Assembly: GCF_000149955.1 (NCBI RefSeq) | Contig: NC_030987.1 | Coordinates: 5,152,853-5,216,852, forward strand | Reading direction: 5' to 3' | Length of the DNA: 64,000 bases | Origin: Fusarium oxysporum f. sp. lycopersici 4287 | Lineage: Eukaryota; Ascomycota; Sordariomycetes; Hypocreales; Nectriaceae | Shown here: one piece after another, positions 32,670-43,870 of the stretch | Layout of the letters: each line of letters begins with the position of its first letter | Numbering within the stretch: position 1 is the stretch's first letter | Notes under the pieces: generated by a model | What the model was told of the DNA's origin: nothing | Databases searched by the model: none | Seen by the model: only the letters and a program-made list of their open reading frames with translations | Program-made: the position numbers and the translations under genes

Positions 32670-33644
32670 GGGCTCTAGGCGCATCCCGTTTTTGATACTG
32701 AGGAAGTCACTTACCTGGTGACTATCCGGGATCTCGTTATCACACTCGATGACTTCGGGCCTACACTGGAGTTGTCGCTCTAGTGTTCTGAGTAGATGCT
32801 CAAGTGCACCGATAAGCGTTGGTGCAGTTCGATCGGGAAGATAATAGTCCCAGATATAGCCAGAGTAACGGTCGGTGACCAGCATAGCTGAAGTGTAGCC
32901 TGGATCCCCACTCATGTCGTGGAAATCAATAGCGAGTCGGATTCCAGCCTTCTCGGGTGGAACTCGTCTTTGTCGACGGACTTGGCGCTTCACCTTCGCC
33001 ATTCCACAAGCATCACACTCAACCGTGGAGATCCCTCTGATCTTCACCCCCCGACATTGGCCCACGAGGTGCTTGAGTGCTTCAGGCCCTGGGTGTCCAA
33101 GTCGAAGGTGCCAAAAGGTTTCGTCTCCACTGCGAGGAGGGCGTTTAGTCCACGAATCATACTGTTTCCGTTTGGCTAGGAATGCCGCTGCCGTTGTTGA
33201 TTTGTCGATATACTCCAGTACGTACTGGTCGAAATGATCCGTCAATGTGCAGAGGATTGAATCATCTTTCCTGCGGATTTGGTTGTTATTCCCTTTGGTA
33301 TCCCAGTAGTAGCCCCTTTTCCGCAACTGGCGGTATGACACAATATTGCATGCAAAGTTTATGCAATGAGCTACATCTCGCAATCTGAGAAGAGAGGGTC
33401 CTTGAGGTCCTTGAACGCGAATATCCACGTTCCCGTACCCGTGAATGGCCACTGGTGACTCCCCTGCGTAGACGAAGTCTCCAGACGGTGCCGGTCGGTA
33501 GTTGAGGAACCTGCATACTTCATTAAAGATATGGATTGTCGATCCAGAGTCAAGGATGGCAGAATGTCTGAGAGGGTAGGGGGCACAGTTGAAGGCTGCG
33601 ATAAAGTTGTGCATCACTAGGTAGCTTGCCTTGACGTGTGCCAT
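32670..33644 (-). CDS. pol: copia Pol, N-terminal part (protease and integrase start), cut by gap
   Basis: Same protease (LDSGSTIH), GAG-pre-integrase zinc motif and integrase start as the other copy, but with the frame intact through TSAMLVTDRYSGYIWDYYLP, which is the region frameshifted at 30870. It runs into the assembly gap after the second catalytic Asp (ECDNEIPDSHQ). ATG 33644 is in the same frame as gag and separated from its TGA by only 12 nt. Confidence 0.85.
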
Positions 33645-33656
33645 ACCCCGCCCAAG

Positions 33657-34898
33657 TCACTCGTCCTGAGTGGTTCTGTCTCTACTTTTGGACAATCGTT
33701 TGACTTCCTCCACCAAACCAGTATCGTTCTTGAGACGGTCGTTTATTAATCGTTGTATCGCTTGGTTGGGCTCCCATCCTTCGGCTTTCTGGGCTGGGAA
33801 TAAGTACCAGCAGCCTTTCCAGTCATGGAAACCTAAACATCCTCGACAAGTAGGGCCATCCGGGTTCGGATTGACGGTCGTCTCTGCTCGTTTTCGTTTT
33901 ATTGATACTCCTCTTCCGCCGCCTCGTGCTCTACGCCCACGGCCTTGGCCTCGCGTATCTCGATGTGCATAGGATGTTTCGTCCGTCGCCCAATCTGAGG
34001 CGTCTCCTTGGACTTCAATAGTGTCATTATCGCGGTCTGTGATTGCAGGTCTGTCGTTCCTGGATGCAGCGCCGTATGTGGCTGCGAATGCGCCTCTCTT
34101 GATTCCTGACGGCCTTCCGCTAGCGTTGGCCATTTTGGCTTCGTATCGAATGTCGGCAGCGACCTCTCGATAGTTGAGGGAATTATTGAGGATTTGAGGA
34201 CGTCGGTGTTGTCGGAAAGTAGATGCCCAGCTGGGGAGAACATGGTACATTGCTCGGTTCAGGTCTTCCGCCCAGCATTGCGCGTCGAGGGCATCAGGGA
34301 CTTTCTTGCTGATCGCTTCGGCCATCGTCGTCTCCCACTCCGTGACCCACTCGTTGAGTTTGTTGATCTTCGGGGCTGTATGTACGGCTTTGTGGTACTT
34401 GTCGCGCGCTTCGGGTCGAAGGCGTTCGTTGTATACCACTCCAGATCTTCGTAGCTCCTGATACCACTTGTCTAATCGGTCTCCCGTGACGCAGGATGTT
34501 TTCTGATACGTGGCCGAGACCGTCTTGAGGACAAACTCGACCAGCTTCTGCTCCTGTTTCTTCGTCTCTCTATACGCCGTTTCTTTCAGAGAGTAGATCC
34601 TGATATCATGCTCGTATTCCGCTCTTCCTTCAGACGTCAACTCTCCGATTCGCCGGGGCGGTACGTAATCTGAGCCGGGCGTCATTGTGCCACTATCGGG
34701 ATCGTCCGGATCTGCTTGTCTGGGGTAGTCTCGGATTTCTGGAAGTTCTGGTCGCTGAGGCCATCGGATGCGATCGGTCGGATCAATATACTGCCACAGG
34801 TCGTAGGCGTGCGCCAGTTTCTTGAATTCGTTGGACCAGGAGTCCCAATCCTCCGGAGACGCGTAGCTAATGATCCTCTCGGCGTGTTTGGCCGACAT
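33657..34898 (-). CDS. gag: copia Gag
   Basis: Gag, 413 residues, forms the particle shell and binds element RNA. ATG 34898 lies about 70 nt downstream of the 5' LTR. The first 250 residues match the copia-type gag layout (helical, with WDSWSNEFKKLAHAY near the start and a Trp/Tyr-rich middle, KWYQELRRSGVVYNERLRP). Near residue 355 is a compact zinc knuckle CRGCLGFHDWKGC, spaced C-X2-C-X3-H-X4-C, one residue shorter than the standard knuckle. An RG-rich basic stretch (RGQGRGRRARGGGRG) precedes it. The frame ends in TGA followed by C and remains open afterwards into pol, so readthrough could yield Gag-Pol. Confidence 0.88.
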   Translation of the reverse strand: MSAKHAERIISYASPEDWDSWSNEFKKLAHAYDLWQYIDPTDRIRWPQRPELPEIRDYPRQADPDDPDSGTMTPGSDYVPPRRIGELTSEGRAEYEHDIRIYSLKETAYRETKKQEQKLVEFVLKTVSATYQKTSCVTGDRLDKWYQELRRSGVVYNERLRPEARDKYHKAVHTAPKINKLNEWVTEWETTMAEAISKKVPDALDAQCWAEDLNRAMYHVLPSWASTFRQHRRPQILNNSLNYREVAADIRYEAKMANASGRPSGIKRGAFAATYGAASRNDRPAITDRDNDTIEVQGDASDWATDETSYAHRDTRGQGRGRRARGGGRGVSIKRKRAETTVNPNPDGPTCRGCLGFHDWKGCWYLFPAQKAEGWEPNQAIQRLINDRLKNDTGLVEEVKRLSKSRDRTTQDE

Positions 34899-34970
34899 GG
34901 TGATAGAATGAACCGAAGGTCGTATGCATTTGGGTGCGCGGGTCGCTGAGATGCAATTGAGACTCTTAAT

Positions 34971-35120
34971 TGTCAGACATTACGTGTATTCGGTTCATTG
35001 ATGTGAATTGGTGTATTCATCTTGTGTTCTGTTGAAATCTACCCCTTAGAGGTTTTACCATTTCGGCTGTAATCTTAAAGTATCCCTGCTTGCACGTGAG
35101 ACCCCAGCACCTGTTCAACA
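34971..35120 (-). repeat. copia 5' LTR (150 bp)
   Basis: TGTCAGACATT to CCTGTTCAACA, nearly identical to 27550-27699. Contains a CACGTG E-box-like hexamer (about 35094-35099). Confidence 0.92.
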
Positions 35121-35655
35121 GGAGTAAGTTATTTGACAGAAAGGTAAACAGAACGATATTTATTATTTTATTACTTCTAACCCTTTCCAATTTGACGACG
35201 ATGTCTGTTAGACCGCATTGAACATTCTCACCAAATCGTAAATACGCCAATGAAGACAGGGGTAGACATCATTGATATTTTTAGGGTTAAAATGGAAAAG
35301 GGTTACAGAAAAAGAAAGCGCAAGATCCCAGCTTTAATTTTAATTAGGTTTCATCATGTAATAGTCAATCACTTGGACGCCATGATTAGGTTTATCATCA
35401 GATGGAAGTTCCGCCAAGGTTTGGCCTACAGGTGTTCGTCGTGCTGCAAGGACCTACAAAGCGCCGTACAGTTCGCTTTGGCGCCGATACCATGATGTTT
35501 ATATTGCGCAGCAGTGCTGAGTAAAAGGTATATTTTACTCAACTTGATTGTTAATTATTGAGATGAGAGTTCTTCTCCGGTTTATATCTCTAAATGATTT
35601 CATCTAGGACTTTCAGACTAACAGTCTGAATCCTAAAGGGAAGGGCACTTCCACT
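35121..35655. other. intergenic, nothing coding recognised
   Basis: About 535 bp between copia LTR and the RecQ relic. A 22-bp imperfect hairpin (GAGTAAAAG ... TTTTACTC) lies near 35518-35540, and a 17-mer at 35598-35614 is shared with 21431-21447. Confidence 0.5.
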
Positions 35656-38605
35656 CTAAATGCTCGGAGAGGCCCGAATATCGGCGTTCTTATTGGTGTT
35701 GAAGTAGGGAGAATCCTCCCTATCCTCGTCCTCGTAGGCATCGTTACCCATCTCGACGTCCGAACTTAGCAGATCTATAATCTCCTGGCCGTTACCCCCA
35801 GAGCGCTTAGGGTCCATGACCTCACGGTGACCGCTGTAGTATCTCCACAAGATAAGTAGTATCTCCGGTCCATAAATTATGACTTTATCAGGCTGGATGC
35901 CTGGAATCTTAGATATCTTGTTAAGAGAAGTTATCTACTGTATGGCTATGACCTGAAGCTCCTTCTCGGTGAACAGTGGTGACCTGAGCCCTTCCTGCTT
36001 TCGGATTTTCTCCCCTGTTACCTTTGCTTCCTGGACGAAAACGTCGATCATATCCCGGTGTATTTCGTTCAAGTCTTCCAACTCGGCACTGATGGATATT
36101 AGAAGCCCAGGCGACTGCGAGAGCGGCTTTAGTGGTTGGTGTTTAGGCATCTCTTTAAAGGCCTCTTCATCCTTATTATTATTTACTATGCACCTATCAT
36201 TTGCATAGCCGTTTAATATCATGGCGCTATTCTTATCATTGCTTTCTATAATAGGAGATTTCTTTCCCCGTCATCTAATAGGTAAAGACACGCCTGGCAA
36301 CGGCATGGCGGTTACATCCTAATCCTTTGGCTTCTTATTGGCTTACTTTAACCGGGGCTTAGAAGGCTTATTATTTACGCCCTCTTCTGGTACTTAAACT
36401 AATAATATAAGCTTCTGTTACCCTAAGAGAAATAGATAGTATATTAATCTAGGTTTTAAATACTAGATTACTATGCCATAATATCTAACTTAGTTATTCT
36501 TATAAAATGCCTTCTCGGCTAATAGCTTATCTAGTATTTAAGCTAGCTTATACTTCTTAAGGCTCTTTGCCATTCTATACCAGTTATCTAAGCGATATGC
36601 CTTATAAGGGGGATACTTCCTCCCTATGAGGATATTAGCATATTACACTGCAGTAATCCGCCTCTGCGCCTAAATAACCCTGATGGCTGCAATAGTATAC
36701 TCAGAAAATTCTCGTTGCTTAAAGATTAAACCAGCTTTATAATTATTGCAAGTCTTACAGCACTGCACTGCATTAAAGTCCTTGCTAAAATAGCAAAGAA
36801 TTTCAACCCGACGGTAATTAGACTTATTATTACAAAATGCCGTAATACAGTTAAGCATAGTTATCTGGCGCTCCTTTTACTTATTATTACCCTTATTATT
36901 AGCAATTAACTTCTTTAGGATCCTTATATCCTGCTTACTATAGAAAAGAATATAATCAGAGAGATCTCCGTCTTTGCCTACGTAACCCATCTCCTGGTAG
37001 TATCCTTCTAAGGTTTTTAGAAGTCTATAGTATATAATAAACCTTATATCTGGCTTATTAATGCCTATACTAAATGCAATTATTATAATAATAATCTTAA
37101 CCTGGCCCTGCTGCCAGGAAGTCTATACCTTAACCTTCTCCTAGGGATTAAGGCCTATATAGTAGTGCCTGGCAGTAATTCCTTAGATTAAAAGACTCTC
37201 TGTAACTTTTTCTATGTTCTTTTATAAGACTATATAGATAATCCTACTCTGATTTATATATTTAGACTTAATTAGCAATATAATCTTATCTATATATTTG
37301 GCATTAGTTATCTTTATATAAACCTCATAGTATAGATTTAGTTAATTAAAGCTTTATAAGAATATTTAGCAATTATCTATTCTAATATTATGCCTAATAT
37401 TAATAATAACATTCTATATTACAGTGGCTATAAGAGCCATAACCGGCACTCCAGGATATTTCTAGCAGACTTTGCCTAAAGTTTTATAATCTGGCCGGAA
37501 ATTATGGCCCTATTGGCTAACGCAGTGAGCCTTATTAATGACGATATAAGTAAGTTTACCTTTATTATATAGGGTTTGCATCCTATTATTAAAGGTAGTG
37601 TTCTTGCTTACTATCTCGGGGGTAATATATAGGAGCTTAATATAGTCCTCTAGGCTTCTCTTCTCAAAAGCAGTTATAACATATCTCTTATATTTAGCAG
37701 AGTACTTGCCATTAAAAGCTACAGCCTGAATGCCTAGAGCTGTCATGTGGTTAACTTAATCTTGCATTAAACTAAGCAAGGGCAATACCACAATGGTAAT
37801 ACCCTAAGTCTTACTAGTTCTAGTAATTACCGGTAATTAATAGCATAAAGACTTACTGCTACCTATTAGTATAAGAACAAAGGCATCTTTACCTTCCAAT
37901 ATTACATTAATAGCCTTAAGCTAATTATAGCAGAATCCTTTTATCCTAATCAGGTCCTTAAGTATCCTTTAAACTTCAGATAACTACAAATATCTTATCA
38001 GCTCGGCAGGGATTAGCTCTGGCGCTATTAACATTAATAGCTCTGTTAACGAGGTTTAAGGCTTTGCAGCAGCTCCAGTATTATTAGTTATCTCCGAGAA
38101 GACTTTTCTAAAATCTTACGAGATAGGAACATAGGACTAACAGGTCTTATAATCCTATACAAAAGCAAGCACCTCCTTATCATCGCTTAAGTCACTAAAT
38201 TCATTACCAGGGCGGCAATATATCGCTTAAGGCGGACTTCGACTGCCTGGTACTAAGTTTCTTGCAGCTTTAAGTACTAGCTGGAGCTAGAGTTTATCTA
38301 GATCAGAGAGGCCATCATCACTAAAACCAAATTCTGCATCTACAGGCATAGGATCCACCATTAATAGTCTCATCGCCGGTCTTGACTGATAAGGTGCATT
38401 TGAGGGTTTTGCGGTGTCTTTCGGGAAAAGAGGAGTCCTAATAGCGTTGTTTTCCTGGGAGACAGCACCTATCCTCTGCAAGGCTTTAATCTTTGATGTT
38501 GCTAGGTACTGCAGGTTCTAAGAAGCATTAGGCAGCTCAGTCTTATGAACAACTCGCGTACCTATCTCGCTGGCTAGTGTGGCAACATTCGACATCATAA
38601 ACATG
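35656..38605 (-). pseudogene. Sgs1/BLM-type RecQ helicase copy with HRDC domain, RIP-inactivated
   Basis: RecQ helicases unwind DNA 3' to 5'. On the minus strand, separated by many TAG/TAA stops, the helicase motifs appear in order: a Walker-type region, VVLPLLSLMQD (motif Ia), KLTYIVINKAHCVSQ where the DEAH box reads NKAH (near 37515), GHNFRPDYKTLG, GYYQEMGYVGKDG in place of the usual ETGRAGRDG (about 36990-36960), and the RecQ zinc-binding block (CYFSKDFNAVQCCKTCNN). A HRDC domain follows (PLFTEKELQVIAIQ, then ISKIPGIQPDKVIIYG) near 36000-35880, and an acidic Ser/Asp-rich C-terminus ends at 35656. The HRDC domain marks the Sgs1/BLM subfamily. Such an essential gene should have an intact copy elsewhere; this one is a mutated duplicate, possibly subtelomeric. 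Confidence 0.75.
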
Positions 38606-40741
38606 TCGGTACTCTTTTGAAACATTGGTCGAGTGCCCTCCACAATGACGTGTGCGCCACATCCTTATATAATTAATTCAGTCTCTAAAGACGTCATTCT
38701 GATTGCGCAGGGTTAGATTGAAAAAGGCCGGCGAAAAGGCCGCCAGGGGCAGGATATGAATAACCCGCAAATGCAACACTCACCGAAATCCGTGAAGAGC
38801 AGTCAATTAGCATCAGATCCGAGGTCCCTATGGCGTGATAATATATGATATCTACCGATGCCGTCATAGCCATTACCAGGCATGAAAATCGAAAGGTTGT
38901 TGGCCAAACTGACCCTGTTCCCCTCGGGGTCGAGCGAAAGGAAACCTACCCTTGCCAAGAATGGGGGACGTTAAAGGCCCAAGATTGGAATGCATGAAAC
39001 TCCAGGCGGATAAATATTTCCTTTGATCAGTACTGATATAGATTACTGTAGGTTTCTTGGTCACTGTTCTGTCCCGCCCAAACTAGGGACTTTCCTGAGA
39101 TTGCCATCAATTCGTATAATACTACCATAAGTAAGTAGTAGGTGCTTAACCGAGCTCGCAGGAGCACTTTAAGCCTTAGATAGCCGTTTGCATACCGTTA
39201 GCTAATTATGCATTCTTTGTGACAAAGAATTCTTCGAGAAGAATGGCCTATTAGCCGAAGCCTAGGTCGCCAGCTGCTTATTATCTAGTCAACGAGCGTG
39301 CTACATGACATAGAGGCAAGCAGTTTGAGTTTTCTAAAAGCCTACTCCGCAGCGCAGATACATGATCCTGCGTCTGCCTACGATACTCTCCTTGAGAGTG
39401 TTTTGAAGCACTAGGCGATCGGCTTCTCAGATCCAGCTACGCACCTACATCCAAAATCTCAACCGAGGTGCCCGAAAGGAGACGATTGGGTCCTGAGTTT
39501 TTTCACTTAGTAGGCTCACATGTAGAAGAATAAGTTTGGAACAAAACCTTTGATACAAGATTGGACTTTGCATTTTTGAAGAGATTGCCATAACTAGTCT
39601 GTACTTTCCTACTCGGGTTTGCTGAGGGAACTTGGTGTGATCTACTTACTCTCGCTTGCCACTTTCTAGATCGATATTTGGACTGTTAAGGTTGTAGAAA
39701 GTTAACGAACAAGCCAGCCGCCCAGGCGTCAAAGGTGGCAGGACTTGGTAAGATATCCTATAGTTATCTTTTGCCTTGTTGACGTGTGAAATAAGATTAT
39801 AGACGATGGGTTGCTCTCTAACAATTCCATTTGTTCCGAGCCATGGAATTTGATCACCAACTAAGAAAAAAGAGTGTCATCTCTATCGCATCGCTCCCTT
39901 TGGCTTCCGCAAACGATGGCAATGAAAGCTAGAACCCCCTAAAGGAGGGCTAGCAAAGGGTTGCGTTTCTAACAAATGGAGAGTAAAAGAACACAAGGTC
40001 CATGCGCCTCGAAGATAGAGCAAGTGACCCCCTCACTCCCCTCTTCAGCCCTGTTAAATGGTGAGCACTCCCATGATTCAGCTAGTCAAGCTCGGATGAA
40101 GTCATTTGACATGTCCTCAACTTGAGATCACGACGAATCCACATTCATGCTTGGATGAACCCTGAGGAGAGGCATCGAATGTTAAGGCAAGCCCGAGTAG
40201 GTATATAATGAAGTCGCCAGTCATTTTAGGACACTTAGCAATGAAACAGAAAGATGCGCTAGCTATTTTCTTGTAGGACGGTGTGAATTGGACTTTGGCA
40301 GAACCTGCATCTTCTTTCAGGCGGCCGACTAAAACGGCCCTTCGTAGGCTACATTATCGGTCGTATAGCGGACATAGTACCCCGACGCTGGCGGCAATTG
40401 CGAAACTGCTACTGTAGATAAGCGTGATAGAAAAAATTAGTACTCTTCTCATGACTACCCTACATCAAACCTTGTTCTTCAAGGCTCATTTGGCAAGGAA
40501 GACTAATTTCGCGTGGCGAATGACTAATCCTTTATAGCCAATAGTAACTCTGTAAATAGCGTGTTGATAGATTCTGATTTCTCTAGCTCAGCACGTCCTG
40601 TGCCCCAGTAGGGGACTTTCGGGGCCTACGGGCCCCCCGGACGAAAAATATACATAACATAACATAACATAACATAGCTCATTTGGCAAGCGGTTTGCGG
40701 CTTTTGTAAAGTTACTTAGCTTACCTAATATGAACTCTAAA
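38606..40741. other. about 2.1 kb without recognisable gene
   Basis: Scattered short frames only. Two short motifs, GGGACTTTC, occur near 39087 and 40613 together with palindromic GGGCC-rich sequence near 40618-40643. A (ACATA)5 tract lies at 40652-40676. Confidence 0.6.
40652..40676 (+). repeat. (ACATA)5 microsatellite
   Basis: Five perfect pentanucleotide units. Confidence 0.9.
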
Positions 40742-40846
40742 GGTTGGCATGGTCCTCGTGTAAGAAACGCGCTGCATTTTTCGTTTCCGTTAAACGCGCC
40801 CAAACTGGAAGTGCGACGCAATTCCGCTCTACATACTTAAGTAGGG
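40742..40846 (+). repeat. left arm of inverted repeat bracketing the GFA gene
   Basis: From GGTTGGC to ACTTAAGTAGGG, alignable in inverse orientation with 42844-43016; it has one fewer internal unit. Contains two degenerate versions of the palindrome found in the right arm (GAAACGCGCTGCATTTT near 40773, GGAAGTGCGACGCAATTCC near 40807). Confidence 0.65.
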
Positions 40847-41303
40847 GCACAAGCCTCCCTCAGGCCGTACAATATAAGAAATGCACCGCACTGAGCCTTT
40901 GGATGATACTGTCGAGAAGCGCGCCTTGTCAATAACGAGAGCCATTCGCTAAACCATGGGGGAAAGAGAGGATGGAAGGGATATCTCGCCCCCAGCGACT
41001 GGCCCATTACCTGTCCAACGTCTAGGCTGTGACCCGGAACTTTGTATGGGATTTGGAGGTGCGACATTCGCTTGTCCGCGACATTCGCTTATCATGCACG
41101 TTAGTGGCTGAAGGCCGCATTAACCCAGCTTAGTAGGGCTCCAAAACCCGGACTAATATCTATTCCGTTTGGCCCTGTTACAGTGCTCCACGTATTCTTC
41201 TTAGGTCCTCAATAGCTACACTTTCACACTCGGTTCAGCCATAAGCACTATCTCTACCCACTCTTCATCAAGCCAAATCTGAATCTCGGAGCTCTATGTA
41301 ACA

Positions 41304-42368
41304 ATGCATCAAATTTCGTGTCTTTGCGGGAGCATCTCTCAGCAAGTGAGCTCACAGACTCCGAGAAGCGACAACACCATAGGTCTATCTCTCTGTCACT
41401 GCGACACCTGCCGCCATGCGACTGGCTTGCTTTGCACCTCCTACCTTCCCATCGGAAAGCCTAATCTCACTCATGAGTTAAGTGTTTTCAATGTGTCGGA
41501 TGTTTCGTCTAGGTATTTCTGCTCCACATGCAGATGCCATATATATCGATCACACAAAGGCGACAATGGCGAGATGGCATGGGGAGTGGCTACAGGCGTT
41601 ATTTCAGGCAGTGATAACACGAGTGTGAGAGTGAGATATGTAGCACATACCCATGTCGCTGACACGGTCGATGGTGGCGCTTCGATATGGATTCCCCCCA
41701 ACGGGCAACAGGGCTTTTCACGTTCAGACCCGCCTACACAACAAACATCATCTGTTAATGCATATTGCGCATGTGGAGGTGTCAAACTTCGCATTACACG
41801 CCCTAACGAGACCAGTCATTTACCGCGACGCAACTACACCGACCTTATACATCCTTACTACTCTACTGATAAATTTATTACAACGAACCCATCGGACGAG
41901 AAGTAGTGGATTCAAGGAGACAAATATCTCGCCGGGACTTGCGCTTGCAAATCTTGTCGTCTAGTCTCTGGTTTCGAAGTACAGACCTGGGCGTTCGTGC
42001 CCCGCGCTAACATCTCTATCTTTGCTCCTGGCGACTCTGGGTTGAAGGCCCTAGACTTTGAAGGTCTACTAGCCGGTGATCTGAAAGGTTATCAGTCTTC
42101 GGGTAGAGCAGTCCGTGATTTCTGCGGAGGGTGTGGTGCAACTGTGTTTTGGCGTGATATCTCGGATTCAAGTGTGATTGATGTGAGTGTAGGGTTATTG
42201 AGGGCCGAAGAGGGAGCGAGGGCAGAGAGTTGGTTGTATTGGTGGACGGATCGTGTGAGTTTCTCGGAAGAAGTTCAGACTCATCGTTCTGGCCCGTTCG
42301 CTGCTGCTGCTCAGACTTTGGTAGACAAGCTATCATTGGGGATGAAAGCAGGTGCGACTGGCTCATGA
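41304..42368 (+). pseudogene. two-domain GFA/CENP-V-like protein with one in-frame stop
   Basis: GFA-family domains bind zinc through CxxC pairs and are related to glutathione-dependent formaldehyde-activating enzyme; most fungal members have no proven substrate. The ATG at 41304 opens a 200-residue frame ending in TAG (41904-41906); the same frame continues without a break to TGA at 42366. Domain 1 has CLCGS, CHCDTCRHATG and FCSTCRCHIY; domain 2 has YCACGG, CACKSCRLVSG and FCGGCGATVFW. The first part of domain 2 lies before the stop and its second and third metal clusters after it, so the stop cuts through domain 2. CAG to TAG is the simplest explanation. A complete paralogue would be about 354 residues. 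It is a pseudogene unless the stop is an error or is read through. Confidence 0.8.
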
Positions 42369-42843
42369 GTTATGAAATAATGCCTTAGCCGACATGATGC
42401 ATGCTCATAACATTTCCCGTATACAAGCACGGTTAATCATCTCTGAAATGGTCTATGTCCATAAAATATCCAATATATTTACATCATCAATCATAATCTT
42501 TGGTGACGGAAGGGGGTGCTTAACCGTCTGATTGGTGCTCAACTTCTAACCCTGTACGATTCTCATAGAGACTGATGCAACGGCTGAGAGCCTTGTGACA
42601 TATGTAATATAATTTAAGTTTGATTACGGACTTGGATGCGAACATCGCGTTAAAGCCACGAATTCAGGGGACGTGTAGAACTCACAGAGGGCACAGCTCT
42701 CGGAAATCTTAGGCCCCTAAAAGATATCGCTGAGTCACAATCTTAAATAAAGCAAGAATTCTTCTTGCACTTCAAGCCCTTTAAAATGGCCCAAAATTAA
42801 GTGTCTGACGCGCTGCAATTATCTATAAGGTTGGATATGGTAC

Positions 42844-43016
42844 CCTAATCAAGCATGTAGACAAGAAATGCGCCGCATTTCCACTTCTGCACCAATCAGA
42901 ATCTCCATTTTCTTACCCCGAATTTCCCCTCTGGAAATGCGCCGCATTTCCATCTGGGCCTGTAAACCGAGAACGCGAAATGCGCCGCGTTTCTTCCACG
43001 AAGGCCCGTGCCAACC
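42844..43016 (-). repeat. right arm of inverted repeat, with three palindromic units
   Basis: Contains GAAATGCGCCGCATTTC, an 8-bp-arm perfect inverted repeat, at 42865-42881 and 42934-42950, and a variant ending CGTTTC at 42977-42993. The arm is about 173 bp and lies roughly 475 bp beyond the GFA stop. Confidence 0.7.
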
Positions 43017-43710
43017 ATGTAGACGACCGCGCTCTACCATGCAGTACTGTCGCACTGAGCGTGCTTAATAATTTTCCGAGCCGGGGAGCGGCTAAAAATA
43101 GCTGTTTACAACGAGGAAGAAAAGCCCAAAACTAGCTTTTGCTTATGACGCTGCATTTACATAAGCTTTATATCACCAACCCCACTTGCCATTTCTGTCC
43201 CCCACCCTCTGAATAGCAGTAAGTATGCTTTTTGGAGAGGTAGACACGGGGTAGTGATGTATGGGCTGTGATTGGACGGAAAGGGGAAGCAGAGTGCGTT
43301 TCCAGTCTACATACATGAGTAAGGTCTGGGTCAGGTTGAACTCGAAATCCAGCAATAAAAGAAGCAAAGAATCCAACCAACAAAAGAGTTAGAACTTCAC
43401 TATAACTTGAACTTTGTTCGGGGCCCTTTATTGAGAGCTCTCTTTCAAGTGATGGTGGAATGTGGGGAAGATATAGGGTGTAACGGTTGCATAAGCCGTT
43501 AAACCACAGGGCAAAAGATCGGGCCATAATCGCTATACAAGCAATTACAGTTATGCTTTCAGCTGCTTATAGAAGCCTTACAGCGCTGTTACGGTGACAA
43601 ATCGTAACACAGGGGTTATCAGCCAATAGGATCGCGAAACGTGCACTTTCAGTGAAAGTGAGAGGATCAATAGATTTAGAAACTTACCCTATACCATTTT
43701 CCCATTATAA

Positions 43711-43806
43711 ATAAAATAGCTAAAAATCTAATAAAAATATTTCTTATAACAGTATAGCTAACTTTATTAAATAGTATGTTTTTTTAAACATTTTTAGCTA
43801 TTTTAT
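43711..43806. repeat. AT-rich hairpin
   Basis: ATAAAATAGCTAAAAAT at 43711-43727 is the exact reverse complement of 43790-43806, separated by 62 bp. It lies just left of the pogo element and may be the stem of an unrelated small element. Confidence 0.7.
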
Positions 43807-43870
43807 TTTACATAAAAAACCTTAGAATATAGTATATTTTACAGTATGAATATATACTAAAGTTTATAGC

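Larger units (their letters stand above)
32670..35120 (-). mobile_element. Ty1/copia element, right contig part (5' half)
   Basis: Contains the 5' LTR (34971-35120), intact gag (34898-33657) and the start of pol (33644 onward) to the gap. Its first 25 bases after the gap do not match the other copy, as with other contig edges here. Right flank GGAGTAAGTT. Confidence 0.88.

Noticed and set aside
32334..33644. 436-codon frame apparently fusing copia protease/integrase to Gag-like sequence
   Set aside because: It spans the 100-N gap; the fusion is created by translating N and joining two contig ends.
43168..43527. 119-codon minus-strand frame near the GFA locus
   Set aside because: No recognisable domain, atypical composition, no conserved neighbour; treated as chance.
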